A DNA stretch of 64,000 nt from Dactylosporangium fulvum (GTDB lineage Bacteria > Actinomycetota > Actinomycetes > Mycobacteriales > Micromonosporaceae), in NCBI RefSeq assembly GCF_025137375.1, contig NZ_CP073720.1, positions 7,712,501 through 7,776,500 of the forward strand, read 5' to 3'. The notes beneath the pieces are model-generated. The model searched no databases. It saw nothing but the letters and a program-made list of their open reading frames with translations, and was not told where the DNA came from. Below are positions 43,713-51,778 of this stretch, piece by piece (positions within the stretch are counted from its first letter, which is position 1; every line of letters begins with the position of its first letter). The translations under genes were made by a program, and so were the position numbers.

Positions 43713-44320
43713 TTCTCGTTCCAGCCGTCGATGTGGATGACACTGTCCAGCGGGCCGCGCCGCGCGGGACGGAAGTCGCTGCCGATCGGGTGCGCGGTCG
43801 GGATCAGCGCGCCCTGCCGGACGCCGGCGGGCAGCCGGAGCAGCTCGGCGACCTCGGCCTCCCGGTCCAGGTGCACGGCGGTCCACGCGGTGGCGAGGCC
43901 GCGGGCGCGTGCGGCGAGCATGTAGCTCCACGCGGCCGGCAGCAGCGACCCCCAGATGCCGGCCTGGTTGCCGGTGCCGAGACCGTCCGGCAGCGAAAGG
44001 CACGGCACGACCAGGACGGGGACCTGCCCGAGATGCTCGGCGAGGTGCCGGGCGCTGGCCAGGTCCCGGGGCGGGACCCGTGGGTCGGTGACGTCCGGTG
44101 GGTACCGCTGCTCGAAGGCCGCCCGGTACACCTTGCCGATCGCGGAACGCAGCGCCGGGTCGGTGACGACCAGCCACCGCCAGTGCTGCCGGCCCGCTCC
44201 GGTCGGCGCCTGCACGGCCAACTCCAGGCAGGCGCGGACGTCGGCGAGGTCGACCGGACGGGTCAGGTCGAGCCGGCGGCGCACCGACCGGGTGGTGGCG
44301 AGCACCTCGGCGACGTCCAT
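43709..44320 (-). CDS. Nitroreductase-family flavoprotein
   Basis: 203 residues from ATG 44320, which shares bases with the upstream stop (TGATG). It has the N-terminal TTRSVRRRLDLTRPVDLADV (FMN phosphate-binding arginines), GAGRQHWRWLVVTD, the central helix WSYMLAARARGLATAWTAVH, and the C-terminal strand IPTAHPIG. The layout is of an FMN-dependent oxidoreductase of the nitroreductase superfamily, which includes dehydrogenases and azoline oxidases in biosynthetic clusters. It would carry out a flavin redox step in the pathway. Overlaps the next gene by four bases. Confidence 0.88.
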   Translation of the reverse strand: MDVAEVLATTRSVRRRLDLTRPVDLADVRACLELAVQAPTGAGRQHWRWLVVTDPALRSAIGKVYRAAFEQRYPPDVTDPRVPPRDLASARHLAEHLGQVPVLVVPCLSLPDGLGTGNQAGIWGSLLPAAWSYMLAARARGLATAWTAVHLDREAEVAELLRLPAGVRQGALIPTAHPIGSDFRPARRGPLDSVIHIDGWNEK

Positions 44321-44916
44321 CACCACACGCCCGGGACCAGGCGTTTGCGGCCCACGGCGTAGTCACGGTAGCCGGGCATGTCCCACAGCACCTGTTCCTC
44401 CACCCGCAGCCGCCACACGATGGCCGCGACGAGGGCGCAGAGCGCCAGGACCGCGGCGGGGCCGGGGAAGCACCCGACGAGACCGAGGTGGGCCAGGATC
44501 ATGCCGGCGTAGGCGGGGTGCCGCACCATGCGATACGGCCCGTGGGTGACGGCGACCTGGTCGCTGCGGCGCACCACGTGGTGGGAGTAGAACCGGCCCA
44601 GGGTGCGGATCGCGATCTCCCGCAGGACGACGCCGCCGACGAGCAGCGCCGCCGACGCCCAGAACCAGGCGGGGCGCTCCCCCGGCACCAGTAGGCAGCA
44701 GCCGATGGTGGCGAGCCGGGCCGCGCCGTAGGGCACGATCGTCCACGCGTCCTGCGGCGCGTTGGTGGCCCGCAGCGCGACCGGGGCCTCCACGAGCAGC
44801 CACAGCGCATACAGGCCGATGACGACGAGCGCGGCCGGGTCGTCGCGGTGCACGTATGCGCCACCGGCGAGGAGCCCGAACGCGGCGACGAAGATGATCC
44901 AGGGTGCGGCTCTCAT
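44320..44916 (-). CDS. Isoprenylcysteine carboxyl methyltransferase (ICMT/PEMT)-like membrane protein
   Basis: 198 residues with four or five membrane helices. The conserved C-terminal SAM-binding signature is present: VTHGPYRMVRHPAYAGMILA, then LRVEEQVLWDMPGYRDYAVG, with the RHP-x-Y-x-G and E-E-x-x-L motifs. Such enzymes methylate carboxyl groups of prenylated cysteine or related hydrophobic small molecules at the membrane. The ATG overlaps the stop of the 86-residue gene (ATGA). In a prenyl-metabolite operon it is a plausible tailoring methyltransferase; the substrate is not determined. Confidence 0.87.
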   Translation of the reverse strand: MRAAPWIIFVAAFGLLAGGAYVHRDDPAALVVIGLYALWLLVEAPVALRATNAPQDAWTIVPYGAARLATIGCCLLVPGERPAWFWASAALLVGGVVLREIAIRTLGRFYSHHVVRRSDQVAVTHGPYRMVRHPAYAGMILAHLGLVGCFPGPAAVLALCALVAAIVWRLRVEEQVLWDMPGYRDYAVGRKRLVPGVW

Positions 44917-45173
44917 GCGGTCCACTCCGGTCGGTGCGGGATCTTCAGGACGGCGTCGCCCGCCGCGATGCCGATGCCGTTGGCCATCTCCTCCAGGTCC
45001 GACGACGAGCGGTTGACGATGCTGCGGACGCGCGCGAACCCGCCCCGGTTGCTCAGCACCGCCGCGGTGCCGGCGTTCGTCGCGTACCGCCAGCGCATTT
45101 CCGGCTCGGCGACCGTGCGGGCGGGCGGGATGTGGGTGCCGACGCTCGCCGGCCACAGCCCATCGAACCTCAC
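44913..45173 (-). CDS. 86-residue protein of unknown function inside the operon
   Basis: Starts at GTG 45173, overlapping the AfsA-like stop (GTGA), and ends overlapping the methyltransferase ATG, so it must be translated with its neighbours. The sequence opens MRFDGLWPASVGTHIPPART, resembling the first strand and loop of ketosynthase-III-like proteins (M-R-W-D-x-L-x-x-x-G-x-G-T-x-L-P), and ends AAGDAVLKIPHRPEWTA. It is far too short for a ketosynthase and lacks any active-site cysteine; in fact it contains no cysteine. It may be a remodelled fragment, a carrier or binding subunit, or a precursor peptide with a tryptophan three from the end. I do not recognise it with confidence. Confidence 0.6.
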   Translation of the reverse strand: MRFDGLWPASVGTHIPPARTVAEPEMRWRYATNAGTAAVLSNRGGFARVRSIVNRSSSDLEEMANGIGIAAGDAVLKIPHRPEWTA

Positions 45174-45985
45174 GCGGACCTCACCTTCCGGTAGGCGGCC
45201 GGCGACATCGTGTGGGTGACGATCCGGACGGTGCCGAGATCGGTCGTCCCGGCATGCAGGCCCATGTCGAACGCGGTCCGCGGCCGGGACTTCCCGGCCG
45301 GCCGGCGCCAGCTCACCCGCAGCGGCAGGTCGGCGGGAGGAGCGGCCGGGATGTCGGCGGCCAGGTCGATCCAGACGACATGGACGCCGTACGGGTGACC
45401 GTTGGCGATGTGGCCGAGCATGAGCACCAACTGCCGGGCCGCCTCGATCACCTCGATCGGCTCCCGCAGGTCGCCGGGCGCTGCGAGGGTCGGGCAGCGC
45501 AGCACGGCGCAGGTAACCTCACCGGACGGCGTCTCGGTGGGCGCACCCAGCATGACGGTGCTCAGGTCGGCCCGGTGCACGAGCCTCGGCTCGGCGGGGG
45601 CGGTGAGCGTCGCGGTCCCGCTTCGCCCGGGCCCGGCGGCCGGCCCGGCCGCCGGAAGGGCCGGCCCGGGCAACACGGTGACGGTGCCGCGGCAGATGTC
45701 CCGGACGGTGTCGCCGACGGACTGGGTGGCGGTGAGGTCGAGGGTGTCACCAGTCTGGTCGCAGTGCAGCTCGACGGCCCCTTCGAGCTCGCCGAACGCC
45801 GGGAATGCGAATGCGAGCCGCAGCCGCCGGTCCGGTCGCCGCAATGCGCCCCCGGTGACGTCGTCGGCGAGCCCGAGCAGACCGGCGACCAGCAGATTGC
45901 CGGGTAGATGGTCGACCGGGTGGTCGAAGAAGAACGGGTGGTGCCGGTCCACGCGTAACGGAACCGTCAGCATCAATTCCACCAT
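45170..45985 (-). CDS. AfsA-like hotdog-domain protein, first gene of the operon
   Basis: 271 residues from ATG 45985; ATG 45973 with GGTGGA upstream is a good alternative. The first hotdog repeat has the AfsA signature DRHHPFFFDHPVDHLPGNLL, and the second contains LSTVMLGAPTETPSGEVTCA. AfsA-type enzymes condense a beta-ketoacyl group with dihydroxyacetone phosphate in gamma-butyrolactone hormone synthesis; related proteins act in butenolide and other small-molecule pathways. It heads a convincing operon (GTGA overlap with the next gene). Either the operon makes a hormone-like molecule or this enzyme loads an acyl group onto a prenylated scaffold. No ArpA-like receptor gene is in the window. 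Confidence 0.78.
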   Translation of the reverse strand: MVELMLTVPLRVDRHHPFFFDHPVDHLPGNLLVAGLLGLADDVTGGALRRPDRRLRLAFAFPAFGELEGAVELHCDQTGDTLDLTATQSVGDTVRDICRGTVTVLPGPALPAAGPAAGPGRSGTATLTAPAEPRLVHRADLSTVMLGAPTETPSGEVTCAVLRCPTLAAPGDLREPIEVIEAARQLVLMLGHIANGHPYGVHVVWIDLAADIPAAPPADLPLRVSWRRPAGKSRPRTAFDMGLHAGTTDLGTVRIVTHTMSPAAYRKVRSA

Positions 45986-46220
45986 TCACCTCTGTGACGG
46001 GTGCGAAGAATCGAAGTATGGTGTCGAAACTTGCGTCCGTCAATACTGGGCAACATCGCTGGAATTCGCCGCACAGTCATACTTTCGGGTGATTCGCATT
46101 CATCCTAATGGCGTTCAACCGGTGGCCAAGCATTGTCTGCCGCGAATGCGAAACAATGCCGTAACAGGCGGCCGGAACGTCCGATGTGTCGGCCTATTCA
46201 AATGACCGACAGGGCAAGGT

Positions 46221-46640
46221 TCACCGAGGTCGTCCGGCCGGTCGTGGACCGGACATGCACCTGACCCGCCCGGCGAGCAGCAGCGCGGCGGCCCGCCGGC
46301 GCTCGGGGCGGGCCCGGCGCAACGGGCCGGGGTGCCGCCGCTGGTCGCAGTCCACGATGCCACGGAGCGGCGCACCCACCGGTTGTCGGTCTCCCGCAGG
46401 TGCGCGTCGTCGAACTGCACCCAGGTCGACCCGTAGTGCACGATCACGTTGCGGACGACGGCGACGAGCCCGCGGATGTCGGTGAGCAGCGCGTCGAGCA
46501 GCGGACCATGCGGGGCCCGGATCGGTGTACGGGAAGTGCCTGGCGTAGCCGGCGAGCGTCGGCAGCGGGAGGCCGCGGTGGGTTCGTCCATCCATGTCGG
46601 ACATCTGAATGCCCGTCAGCACGAAGTCGGCGTGGGTGAA
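46221..46640 (-). pseudogene. Frameshifted remnant of a transglutaminase-like-domain protein
   Basis: Three minus-strand pieces in shifting frames read as one protein: RTHRGLPLPTLAGYARHFPY, then GPLLDALLTDIRGLVAVVRN, VIVHYGSTWVQFDDAHLRET, DNRWVRRSV, and later IVDCDQRRHPGPLRRARPER. This resembles the N-terminal part of transglutaminase-like hypothetical proteins that precede a GCCRD-type active-site cysteine; that core is not intact here. It lies just upstream of the biosynthetic operon and is probably dead. Confidence 0.35.
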
Positions 46641-46867
46641 CGAGAAGCCAGCCCGCAGCATCGGCTGTGGCCGGCGTTTTGGTCGAGCTTGAAAGAGCAC
46701 AGCTCCACCCATAAAGTCAGCGTATACATACCTGTTTCGTGCAGGCATGCCACGGATCGGGGTTAATGTCCCCCCTTCAACACGCGTCGAAGATTGCCGG
46801 TCCGTTCAGCCCGAGGCTCTCGGCAGCGAAGCCGTCGTGTCATCTCCCGCTTGCAGGCCGCCCATCG

Positions 46868-47164
46868 TCATGTACCGCCCCGTTGTCGCTGTCTCGCTCG
46901 GGCTGACTTCTCTGCGAGTTGCAACATGTACGCACGTCTCGTGCGCAACGCCATGGCCGTCCGCGTCTCGTGTGGTAGCACCCCGAGCGGATCGACTTGG
47001 CGTTCGAACCGCTGGAGGAACGCGGTCGTGGCAGGCGCCGTCCGGGCGGCACGGTCCGTGGTGTTCGCCCACGAGACGTGGGCGGCGATACGGGCTCGCT
47101 GGGATCGTTGACGTGCCGTCATCCCACCCGCAGGAGCACCGGCGTGTTGCTGTTGTTCAGACAC
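46868..47164 (-). CDS. Conserved small protein downstream of the integrase
   Basis: 98 residues from GTG 47164 (SEQQQHAGAPAGG...), overlapping the integrase stop, so coupled. The body is arginine- and alanine-rich and helical: RARIAAHVSWANTTDRAART, FLQRFERQVDPLGVLPHETR, MLQLAEKSARARQRQRGGT. The W-A-x-x-x-D-x-x-x-R-T and FE-x-QVDP-x-G-x-L-x-P pattern recurs in small proteins of actinomycetes, often encoded beside mobile-element integrases. Function unknown; a DNA-binding or excision-related role is possible. Confidence 0.6.
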   Translation of the reverse strand: MSEQQQHAGAPAGGMTARQRSQRARIAAHVSWANTTDRAARTAPATTAFLQRFERQVDPLGVLPHETRTAMALRTRRAYMLQLAEKSARARQRQRGGT

Positions 47165-48018
47165 GTTCGCCGATCCTGATGCGCGTCTGCGATTCCTGCG
47201 CTCGTTCGGCTGCAGCGCTGGCCCCGTAGTAGCGCGGCATGTCCTCGGACGTCCAGCCCAACAGCAGCATCAGATCACCGGTGTCACCGCCGGCGCGATG
47301 CCACTCGTGAGCGAAGTTGTGCCGCCACCGGTGCGCGTGCACCCCGTCGACGCCGACGGCGAGGCCGAGCCGCTTGAGCCGGACCTTGATCCCGTTCGGC
47401 AGCAACGGACGGGCACCGCGCTCAGCCAGCCACAGATTCGGCACCTGATCCGCGCCCCGGCGTTTCGCCCTCGCACGCAGGTACCGGCTGAACGCCCGAG
47501 CGGTCTCCGGCCCGAACCGCACCCGCCGGTCCCTCGACCCCTTGCCATGAAACCGCACCGACTCGGTGTTCATGTCGACATCGTCGAGCATCAGATTGCC
47601 GACCTCGGACAGCCGCGCCCCGGTGCTGTAGTACAGCCGGATCAGCGCCTCGTCACGCAGATTGACAAACGACCTGCCCCTGCACCCATCCAGCAGGCGC
47701 TTGGTGTCCTCGTCCCGGATCACCGGGATGAGCTTCTTCGGCGTCTTCGGCTGCCGCACCCGATCCATCGGCGAGCGGTCCAGCTCGCCCTCGTCGACGA
47801 GCCAACGGAAGAACTGCTACAGCCCCTTGTGCTTGTTCAACGCGGTCGCAGCCGATCGGGTCTCGATCATCCACGCCTGAAACGCCTCGACGTGCGCCTT
47901 CGTGACCTCGGTCGGGTCCTCGGCGACGTCGTCGGCGTCCGGGTCGGGTGAATGGTCAGCGAGGTAGCGGCCGAGCTGGGCAGCGGCGAGCAGGTAGTTG
48001 TAGCGGGTGGTCAGACAC
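47157..48018 (-). pseudogene. Tyrosine recombinase/integrase, N-terminally truncated and split by a TAG
   Basis: The uninterrupted part (ATG 47768 to 47157) holds the catalytic domain: Arg in YYSTGARLSEVGNL, Lys-region HGKGSRDRRVRFG, HxxR in HAHRWRHNFAHEW, and Tyr in MPRYYGAS; the usual LGH is LGW (LLLGWTSEDM). Upstream, the same frame continues through an amber codon (TAG 47819-47817) into the SAM-like core-binding domain: RYNYLLAAAQLGRYLADHSP, then NKHKGL-TAG-QFFRWLVDEGEL. Homologues read KGLQQFF, so CAG to TAG or insertion is the likely change. The extreme N-terminus is missing beside the attachment site at 48063. It probably integrated an element at tRNA-Pro. Confidence 0.75.
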
Positions 48019-48060
48019 GAAAGAGGGCTCCCGCAAGCTTCTGACCTGCGGAAACCCTCA

Positions 48061-48232
48061 GCTGGTCGGGATGGCGGGATTTGAACCCACGACCCCTTGA
48101 CCCCCAGGCCAATTAGGGTAGACGTTTCTGCACGTCAGACACAGTATGCCTGTGATCAAAACATGCGCCCCAGTGCATGTCATCGACTAACGTGCACCAC
48201 GTGCGGTCCCCAAGCGGTCCCACCCGAACACG
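48061..48232. repeat. Imperfect direct repeat (first copy) containing a tRNA-Pro 3' end, probable att site
   Basis: Bases 48063-48107 are the reverse complement of the 3' part of tRNA-Pro(GGG): anticodon-loop CTGGGGG, stem TCAAG, GTTCAAATCC T-loop, and terminal CCA. There is no 5' half, so it is an attachment remnant, not a tRNA gene. The following about 120 bases (TTTCTGCACGTCAGACACAG, TATGCCTGTGAT, GCACCACGTGCGGTCCCC) recur with mismatches at 48997-49172. The broken integrase lies immediately beside it. Confidence 0.75.
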
Positions 48233-48263
48233 CACGCTTTGGACCATGCTGCAGGAGGACGAC

Positions 48264-48866
48264 GTGAGGCAAGACGGGCCGATAGACCCCCACCTCGCGA
48301 CAGAGACATGGAACAGTCGCTGGCCCGAGTGTCGACCGATCGCTCACGAGTTGAAGATCGCGTACACAAACCGGTGGATCAGGTTCCACAGCCTTCCCCA
48401 GTCGAAGCGATACCCCGACACCGAGCCTGAATACGCCGTCGTACTCCATCGGCACAACACCGTGCTGGACGAACTCGACGTTCGAGGTTCCCTCCTCGTC
48501 ATCACCGCCGACTGGACCGACGTCGCCGGCGTGTCCTTCGACCCCCGCCAGACACGAGCCCGACTGGCCGCCGACGGCGTCCACTGGCAAACCATCCTCG
48601 AAGACCCTGACGACGATCCCGAGTACCCGGCCTACACTCAGCTGTACATCAGCACACGACCGTGGAAGACCGGCATCGCCGACGACATCCTGCGAGCTGT
48701 CGCGGACGACGAACTCGGCGGAGTGATCCTCGCTCCTTCCGACCTCCGTTGGCTCTACCACCCGTACGACGGCGGCGCCGACGTCATCCTGCCAACGCCA
48801 GCGGAACGCGACACACTCAAAGAACGTCACCAGACCTGGCTGTCAACGCACCCGTCTGGCCTATGA
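48264..48866 (+). CDS. DUF3885-like protein
   Basis: 200 residues from GTG 48264, which has AGGAGG 7 bases upstream; a longer frame to 48177 runs into the repeat. Conserved-looking segments are WPECRPIAHELKIAYTNRWI, RFHSLPQSKRYPDTEPEYAV, YTQLYISTRPWKTGIADDIL and DLRWLYHPYDGGADVILPTP. The RW-x-RFHSLP-x-SKRY and LYHPYDGGAD motifs are those of DUF3885-type proteins, common in bacteria without known function. It lies between the two att-like repeats, so it was probably carried in by the integrative element. Confidence 0.72.
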   Translation: MRQDGPIDPHLATETWNSRWPECRPIAHELKIAYTNRWIRFHSLPQSKRYPDTEPEYAVVLHRHNTVLDELDVRGSLLVITADWTDVAGVSFDPRQTRARLAADGVHWQTILEDPDDDPEYPAYTQLYISTRPWKTGIADDILRAVADDELGGVILAPSDLRWLYHPYDGGADVILPTPAERDTLKERHQTWLSTHPSGL

Positions 48867-48996
48867 GCCACCATCACGGTTGCCACGAGGACTTGACTCC
48901 CGGTCAAGGTGAGCGACACGAGCCGACCTCTTGACCGATCTGGTCCCCAACAAAAGCCGAAAAGGCCGACCCAAAAGTGGATCAGCCCTCTGACCT

Positions 48997-49172
48997 GCGT
49001 CGGGACGGCGGGATTTGAACCCACGACCCCCAGACCCCCAGGCCATTACGGTCGGCGTTTCCGCACGTCAAACACGGTATGCCTGTGATTAAGAAGTGCG
49101 GTTGTAAGCGTGTCGTCTGCTACCGCGCACCACGTGTGGTCCCCGGCTGGTCCCCGAACGGGATCCGGAGAC
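48997..49172. repeat. Second att-like copy with a degenerate tRNA-Pro 3' end
   Basis: 48999-49041 matches the first copy over GTCGGGAnGGCGGGATTTGA and ACCCACGACCCC, but the anticodon stem reads CCCCAGACC instead of CCCTTGACC and the CCA end is lost. The flanking TTTCCGCACGTCAAACACGG and TATGCCTGTGATTAAG agree with copy one. The element-end sequence at 48898-48970 (also at 28065) abuts it. This looks like an older, diverged attachment junction. Confidence 0.65.
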
Positions 49173-49227
49173 GCAGAGGCAAGATCGTCTCCCAGGATTC
49201 TCCCGACGGCCGATCGACGCCCGGCTT

Positions 49228-49914
49228 CTAGTCCTGCCTGAGCTTTGGCACACGCTCCGGTCGACTACCAACGGACAGGGAGAGACGCCTCCGCACGCCA
49301 CCGAAGATGCCCCGCACTCTCGTTGCAGTTCGGAGCCGCGGTCGGCGTGGAGGCTTGGGCGGTTCCGCAATCTGGAGTACGACATTGAGGAGCTTCTCGC
49401 GTTCCTCGTCGATGCGCTTCCATGCGGTCTCCCACTCCTCGTCCTCGGGGTTCGCATCTTCGTCGATCCGCCAAATGTCGACCTGCATGATGGGAATCCG
49501 GAAGTGCCTGCGCTGGTCAGCCAGTAAGGTCCAATATGGAGCGTCAGCGTTCTCTCGGCGAACACGGCGGTGGAGCACGTCAAGGCGACTCATCTTCTCG
49601 CCCAGTGCCTCACGGGCCTCACGTTGCTCGCCGGTCCACTCGGCAAGCAACATTTCCAGCCTGTCGTGGTCGGCCTCCGGGTCGTTGCGGCGTTGCCGCG
49701 CAATCCGAGGGCCGAGACTGGCCATGTGATACGCCTCAACGGCAAGAGGCAACTGTTCCTCGATCAACGCAACCAATTCGATCACGTCCTTTTCCCACCG
49801 CTCCAGCCGCCGCGTACGGGCCTGAACTCGGGGAACTACGTAGAGTTGGACGAGGAAGGTTCCAACCAGTGTGATCAATCCACCAAGGAGAACGGGCAGG
49901 ATCTTGTCACCCAT
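49228..49914 (-). CDS. Membrane-anchored helical protein of unknown function
   Basis: 228 residues. An N-terminal membrane helix (ILPVLLGGLITLVGTFLVQL) is followed by a long, charged helical region with coiled-coil character (RRLERWEKDVIELVALIEEQ; EWTGEQREAREALGEKMSRL), a middle segment PYWTLLADQRRHFRIPIMQV, and a basic tail. No enzyme motif is visible. Such short anchored helical proteins are frequent passengers of mobile elements. The ATG at 49914 lies 31 bases from the IS630 element, whose insertion separates it from its former upstream region. Confidence 0.6.
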   Translation of the reverse strand: MGDKILPVLLGGLITLVGTFLVQLYVVPRVQARTRRLERWEKDVIELVALIEEQLPLAVEAYHMASLGPRIARQRRNDPEADHDRLEMLLAEWTGEQREAREALGEKMSRLDVLHRRVRRENADAPYWTLLADQRRHFRIPIMQVDIWRIDEDANPEDEEWETAWKRIDEEREKLLNVVLQIAEPPKPPRRPRLRTATRVRGIFGGVRRRLSLSVGSRPERVPKLRQD

Positions 49915-49944
49915 GGGCGGTACCGTAGCGCACGTAGTGAACTA

Positions 49945-49969
49945 GTGCTCTGACCGGGAAGGTTCACCG
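49945..49969 (+). repeat. Left terminal inverted repeat of the IS630-type element
   Basis: 25 bases, perfect match to the reverse complement of 51779-51803; preceded by the TA target dinucleotide. Confidence 0.88.
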
Positions 49970-50071
49970 GGTCGTTGGCGCGTTGAAAGGCCGGGCTGGC
50001 GAAGAAACTGGTTGCGGGGGCTGGGGCATGCCTGAGACGGTGCGGGTTTCCGTAACACCCGTGAGGTTCCC

Positions 50072-50554
50072 GTGACGATTTACTTCTATGGCGCTGGCGA
50101 AGTCCCTTATGGATGCTTCTCGAACTTCTCCGATCACGGGTTCGACCTCGACGGGGTCTGGTGGCCGACCTCGGAGCACTACTTCCAGGCGCAGAAATTC
50201 AAGGGCACTCGTCACGCGGATCTCGTCCGGCGTGCTCGAACGCCGCTGCGGGCAGCAGAGCTGGGCCGTGACTCGTCAAAACCTCTGCGGAGGGACTGGG
50301 AGCGGGTCAAGGACGACGTGATGCGCCGTGCGGTGGTAACCAAGTTCCGCGCGCATGCCGATATCCGTGACATTCTGTTGTCCACCGGTGACGAAGAGAT
50401 CGTCGAGGACACCACCACCGATCACTACTGGGGTCGGGGCAGGACCGGGAACGGCAAGAACATGCTCGGGCGGATTCTGGTGCGCACCCGTAGCCAGTTG
50501 CGCGCCGAACTCGCCGAAGCTCTCGACAGCGATGGCCGCCGCCCGAGGCGGTGA
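50072..50554 (+). CDS. NADAR-family N-glycosidase (YbiA-like)
   Basis: 160 residues from GTG 50072. The NADAR fold is clear: YFYGAGEVPYGCFSNFSDHG, the glutamate-histidine helix WWPTSEHYFQAQKF, KDDVMRRAVVTKFRAHADIR, and the terminal TTDHYWGRGRTGNGKNMLGR. The SEHYFQAQKF and WG-x-G-x-x-G-x-GKN-x-LG motifs match YbiA/COG3236 enzymes, which cleave N-glycosidic bonds in riboflavin-pathway intermediates; other members act on ADP-ribosylated nucleobases. It lies inside the inverted repeats of the IS630-type element as a passenger, which is unusual. A role in removing nucleobase modifications or phage interplay is inference. Confidence 0.88.
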   Translation: MTIYFYGAGEVPYGCFSNFSDHGFDLDGVWWPTSEHYFQAQKFKGTRHADLVRRARTPLRAAELGRDSSKPLRRDWERVKDDVMRRAVVTKFRAHADIRDILLSTGDEEIVEDTTTDHYWGRGRTGNGKNMLGRILVRTRSQLRAELAEALDSDGRRPRR

Positions 50555-50594
50555 TCCGGGACATGTGTGCGATGTGCCGCATGTGTAGGACGGC

Positions 50595-51748
50595 TCAGAC
50601 CACGGTCTCGAGGGCGGGGCGCCCTCCCCAGCGGGTGCCCTTCTCGCTGCGGATGCGGGCACGTTCTCGGCGTTGTGCGGCGAGTATGTCGGGGTGGCGG
50701 GCGTGGGCGTTGCGCCACCGCAGGTAGGCGTGCAGGGCCCGGGTCTGCACGGTGTGGTTGGGGTGGTGGGAGTTGGCGATGGTGAACTGCCTCAGCGGTC
50801 CGAAGTGCGCCTCGATCGGATTGGCCCAGGAGGCGTAGGTCGGGGTGAAGCACAGTTCGACCTTGTGTTTCTTGGCCCAGCGACGGATGTCGGTGCCCTT
50901 GTGGACGGACAGGTTGTCCATGATCACGTAGATCGGAGCGCCGTCGGGGCGGGCGGCGCGGATCGATTTCAGCGCGGCCAGCGTGTTGGCGGCGCCTTTC
51001 CTGCGGCGGTTGACGCCCCACAGACGGTCCTCTCCGACCGAGTAGCAGCCATGGAAGTACCTGACTCCGTGCGTGCGGTGGTAGGTGGCCGGCAACCGGT
51101 CGGGACGTCGCTGTTCGGCCCAGCCCGAGCCCGCGGTGGGCCGGATGCCGAGCGGGCCGAACTCGTCGAACGCGAAGACCCGGTCCGGGAAGCAGTCCAG
51201 GACATGCTCGATGCGGTCGAGTTTGGCGTCACGCTCGGGATCCGGTGATTCCTTCCACGTCTTGGTGCGCTGGAAGGTGACACCCCGGCGGGCCAGCAGA
51301 CCACGTAACGCCTCGCGGCCGATGCTGATGATCCGGCCGTGAACTTTCCGCAGGTAGGCGACGAGTTTGCGCAGTGACCAGCGGGTGAAGGGCTGGCCCA
51401 GCTTGGCGGGGCGGGTGGTGGCCGTCTGGACGACGAAGTCCTCGTCGTCAGGCTTGAGCAGGCGGGGACGGCCTCCCGCACCGAGGGTCCAGACAGGCCA
51501 GGCCGATCTCGTTGAACCGGTGGATCACATCGCGGACGGTGTCCTCGTCGGCCTGCACCAACTGAGCGAATCACCGGCACCCGGTTCCCGCCGGCCGAAG
51601 CCAGCAGCATCATCGCCCGCCGGTAGCGCACCGAACTCGTGCTGCCCCGGCGCACGATCTGCTGCAGCCGCTGCCCCTCCCGGTCGGTCAGTCTGCGCAC
51701 ACGGACAGGCTCAGCCACCACACCTCCAGCGGTCGGAACGAACGTCAC
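50595..51748 (-). pseudogene. IS630-family transposase with two frameshifts
   Basis: Frame 1 (from GTG 51748) has the N-terminal helix-turn-helix DREGQRLQQIVRRGSTSSVR ... LLASAGGNRVPVI. An extra base near 51569 shifts to a frame reading QLVQADEDTVRDVIHRFNEI. A two-base loss near 51478 shifts again to a frame that stays open to the stop at 50595 (DEDFVVQTATTRPAKLGQPF, RVFAFDEFGPLGIRP, YVIMDNLSVHKGTD, SWANPIEAHFG, ending RPALETVV). The catalytic DDE residues are intact in the last part. Some IS elements use programmed frameshifting, but two shifts of different size without a slippery run suggest decay. Confidence 0.8.
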
Positions 51749-51778
51749 CCCCCCATCCAGCCGCCCCAGCCACCAACA

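Noticed and set aside
41670..43925. A 751-codon plus-strand frame opposite the PEP-synthase-like gene
   Set aside because: Same artefact; no ribosome-binding site and a composition dominated by G, A, R and V, while the minus strand has diagnostic motifs and overlapping starts.
48063..48107. A tRNA-Pro gene
   Set aside because: Only the 3' half is present; D-arm, 5' acceptor strand and 5' anticodon stem are absent, so it is an attachment-site remnant.
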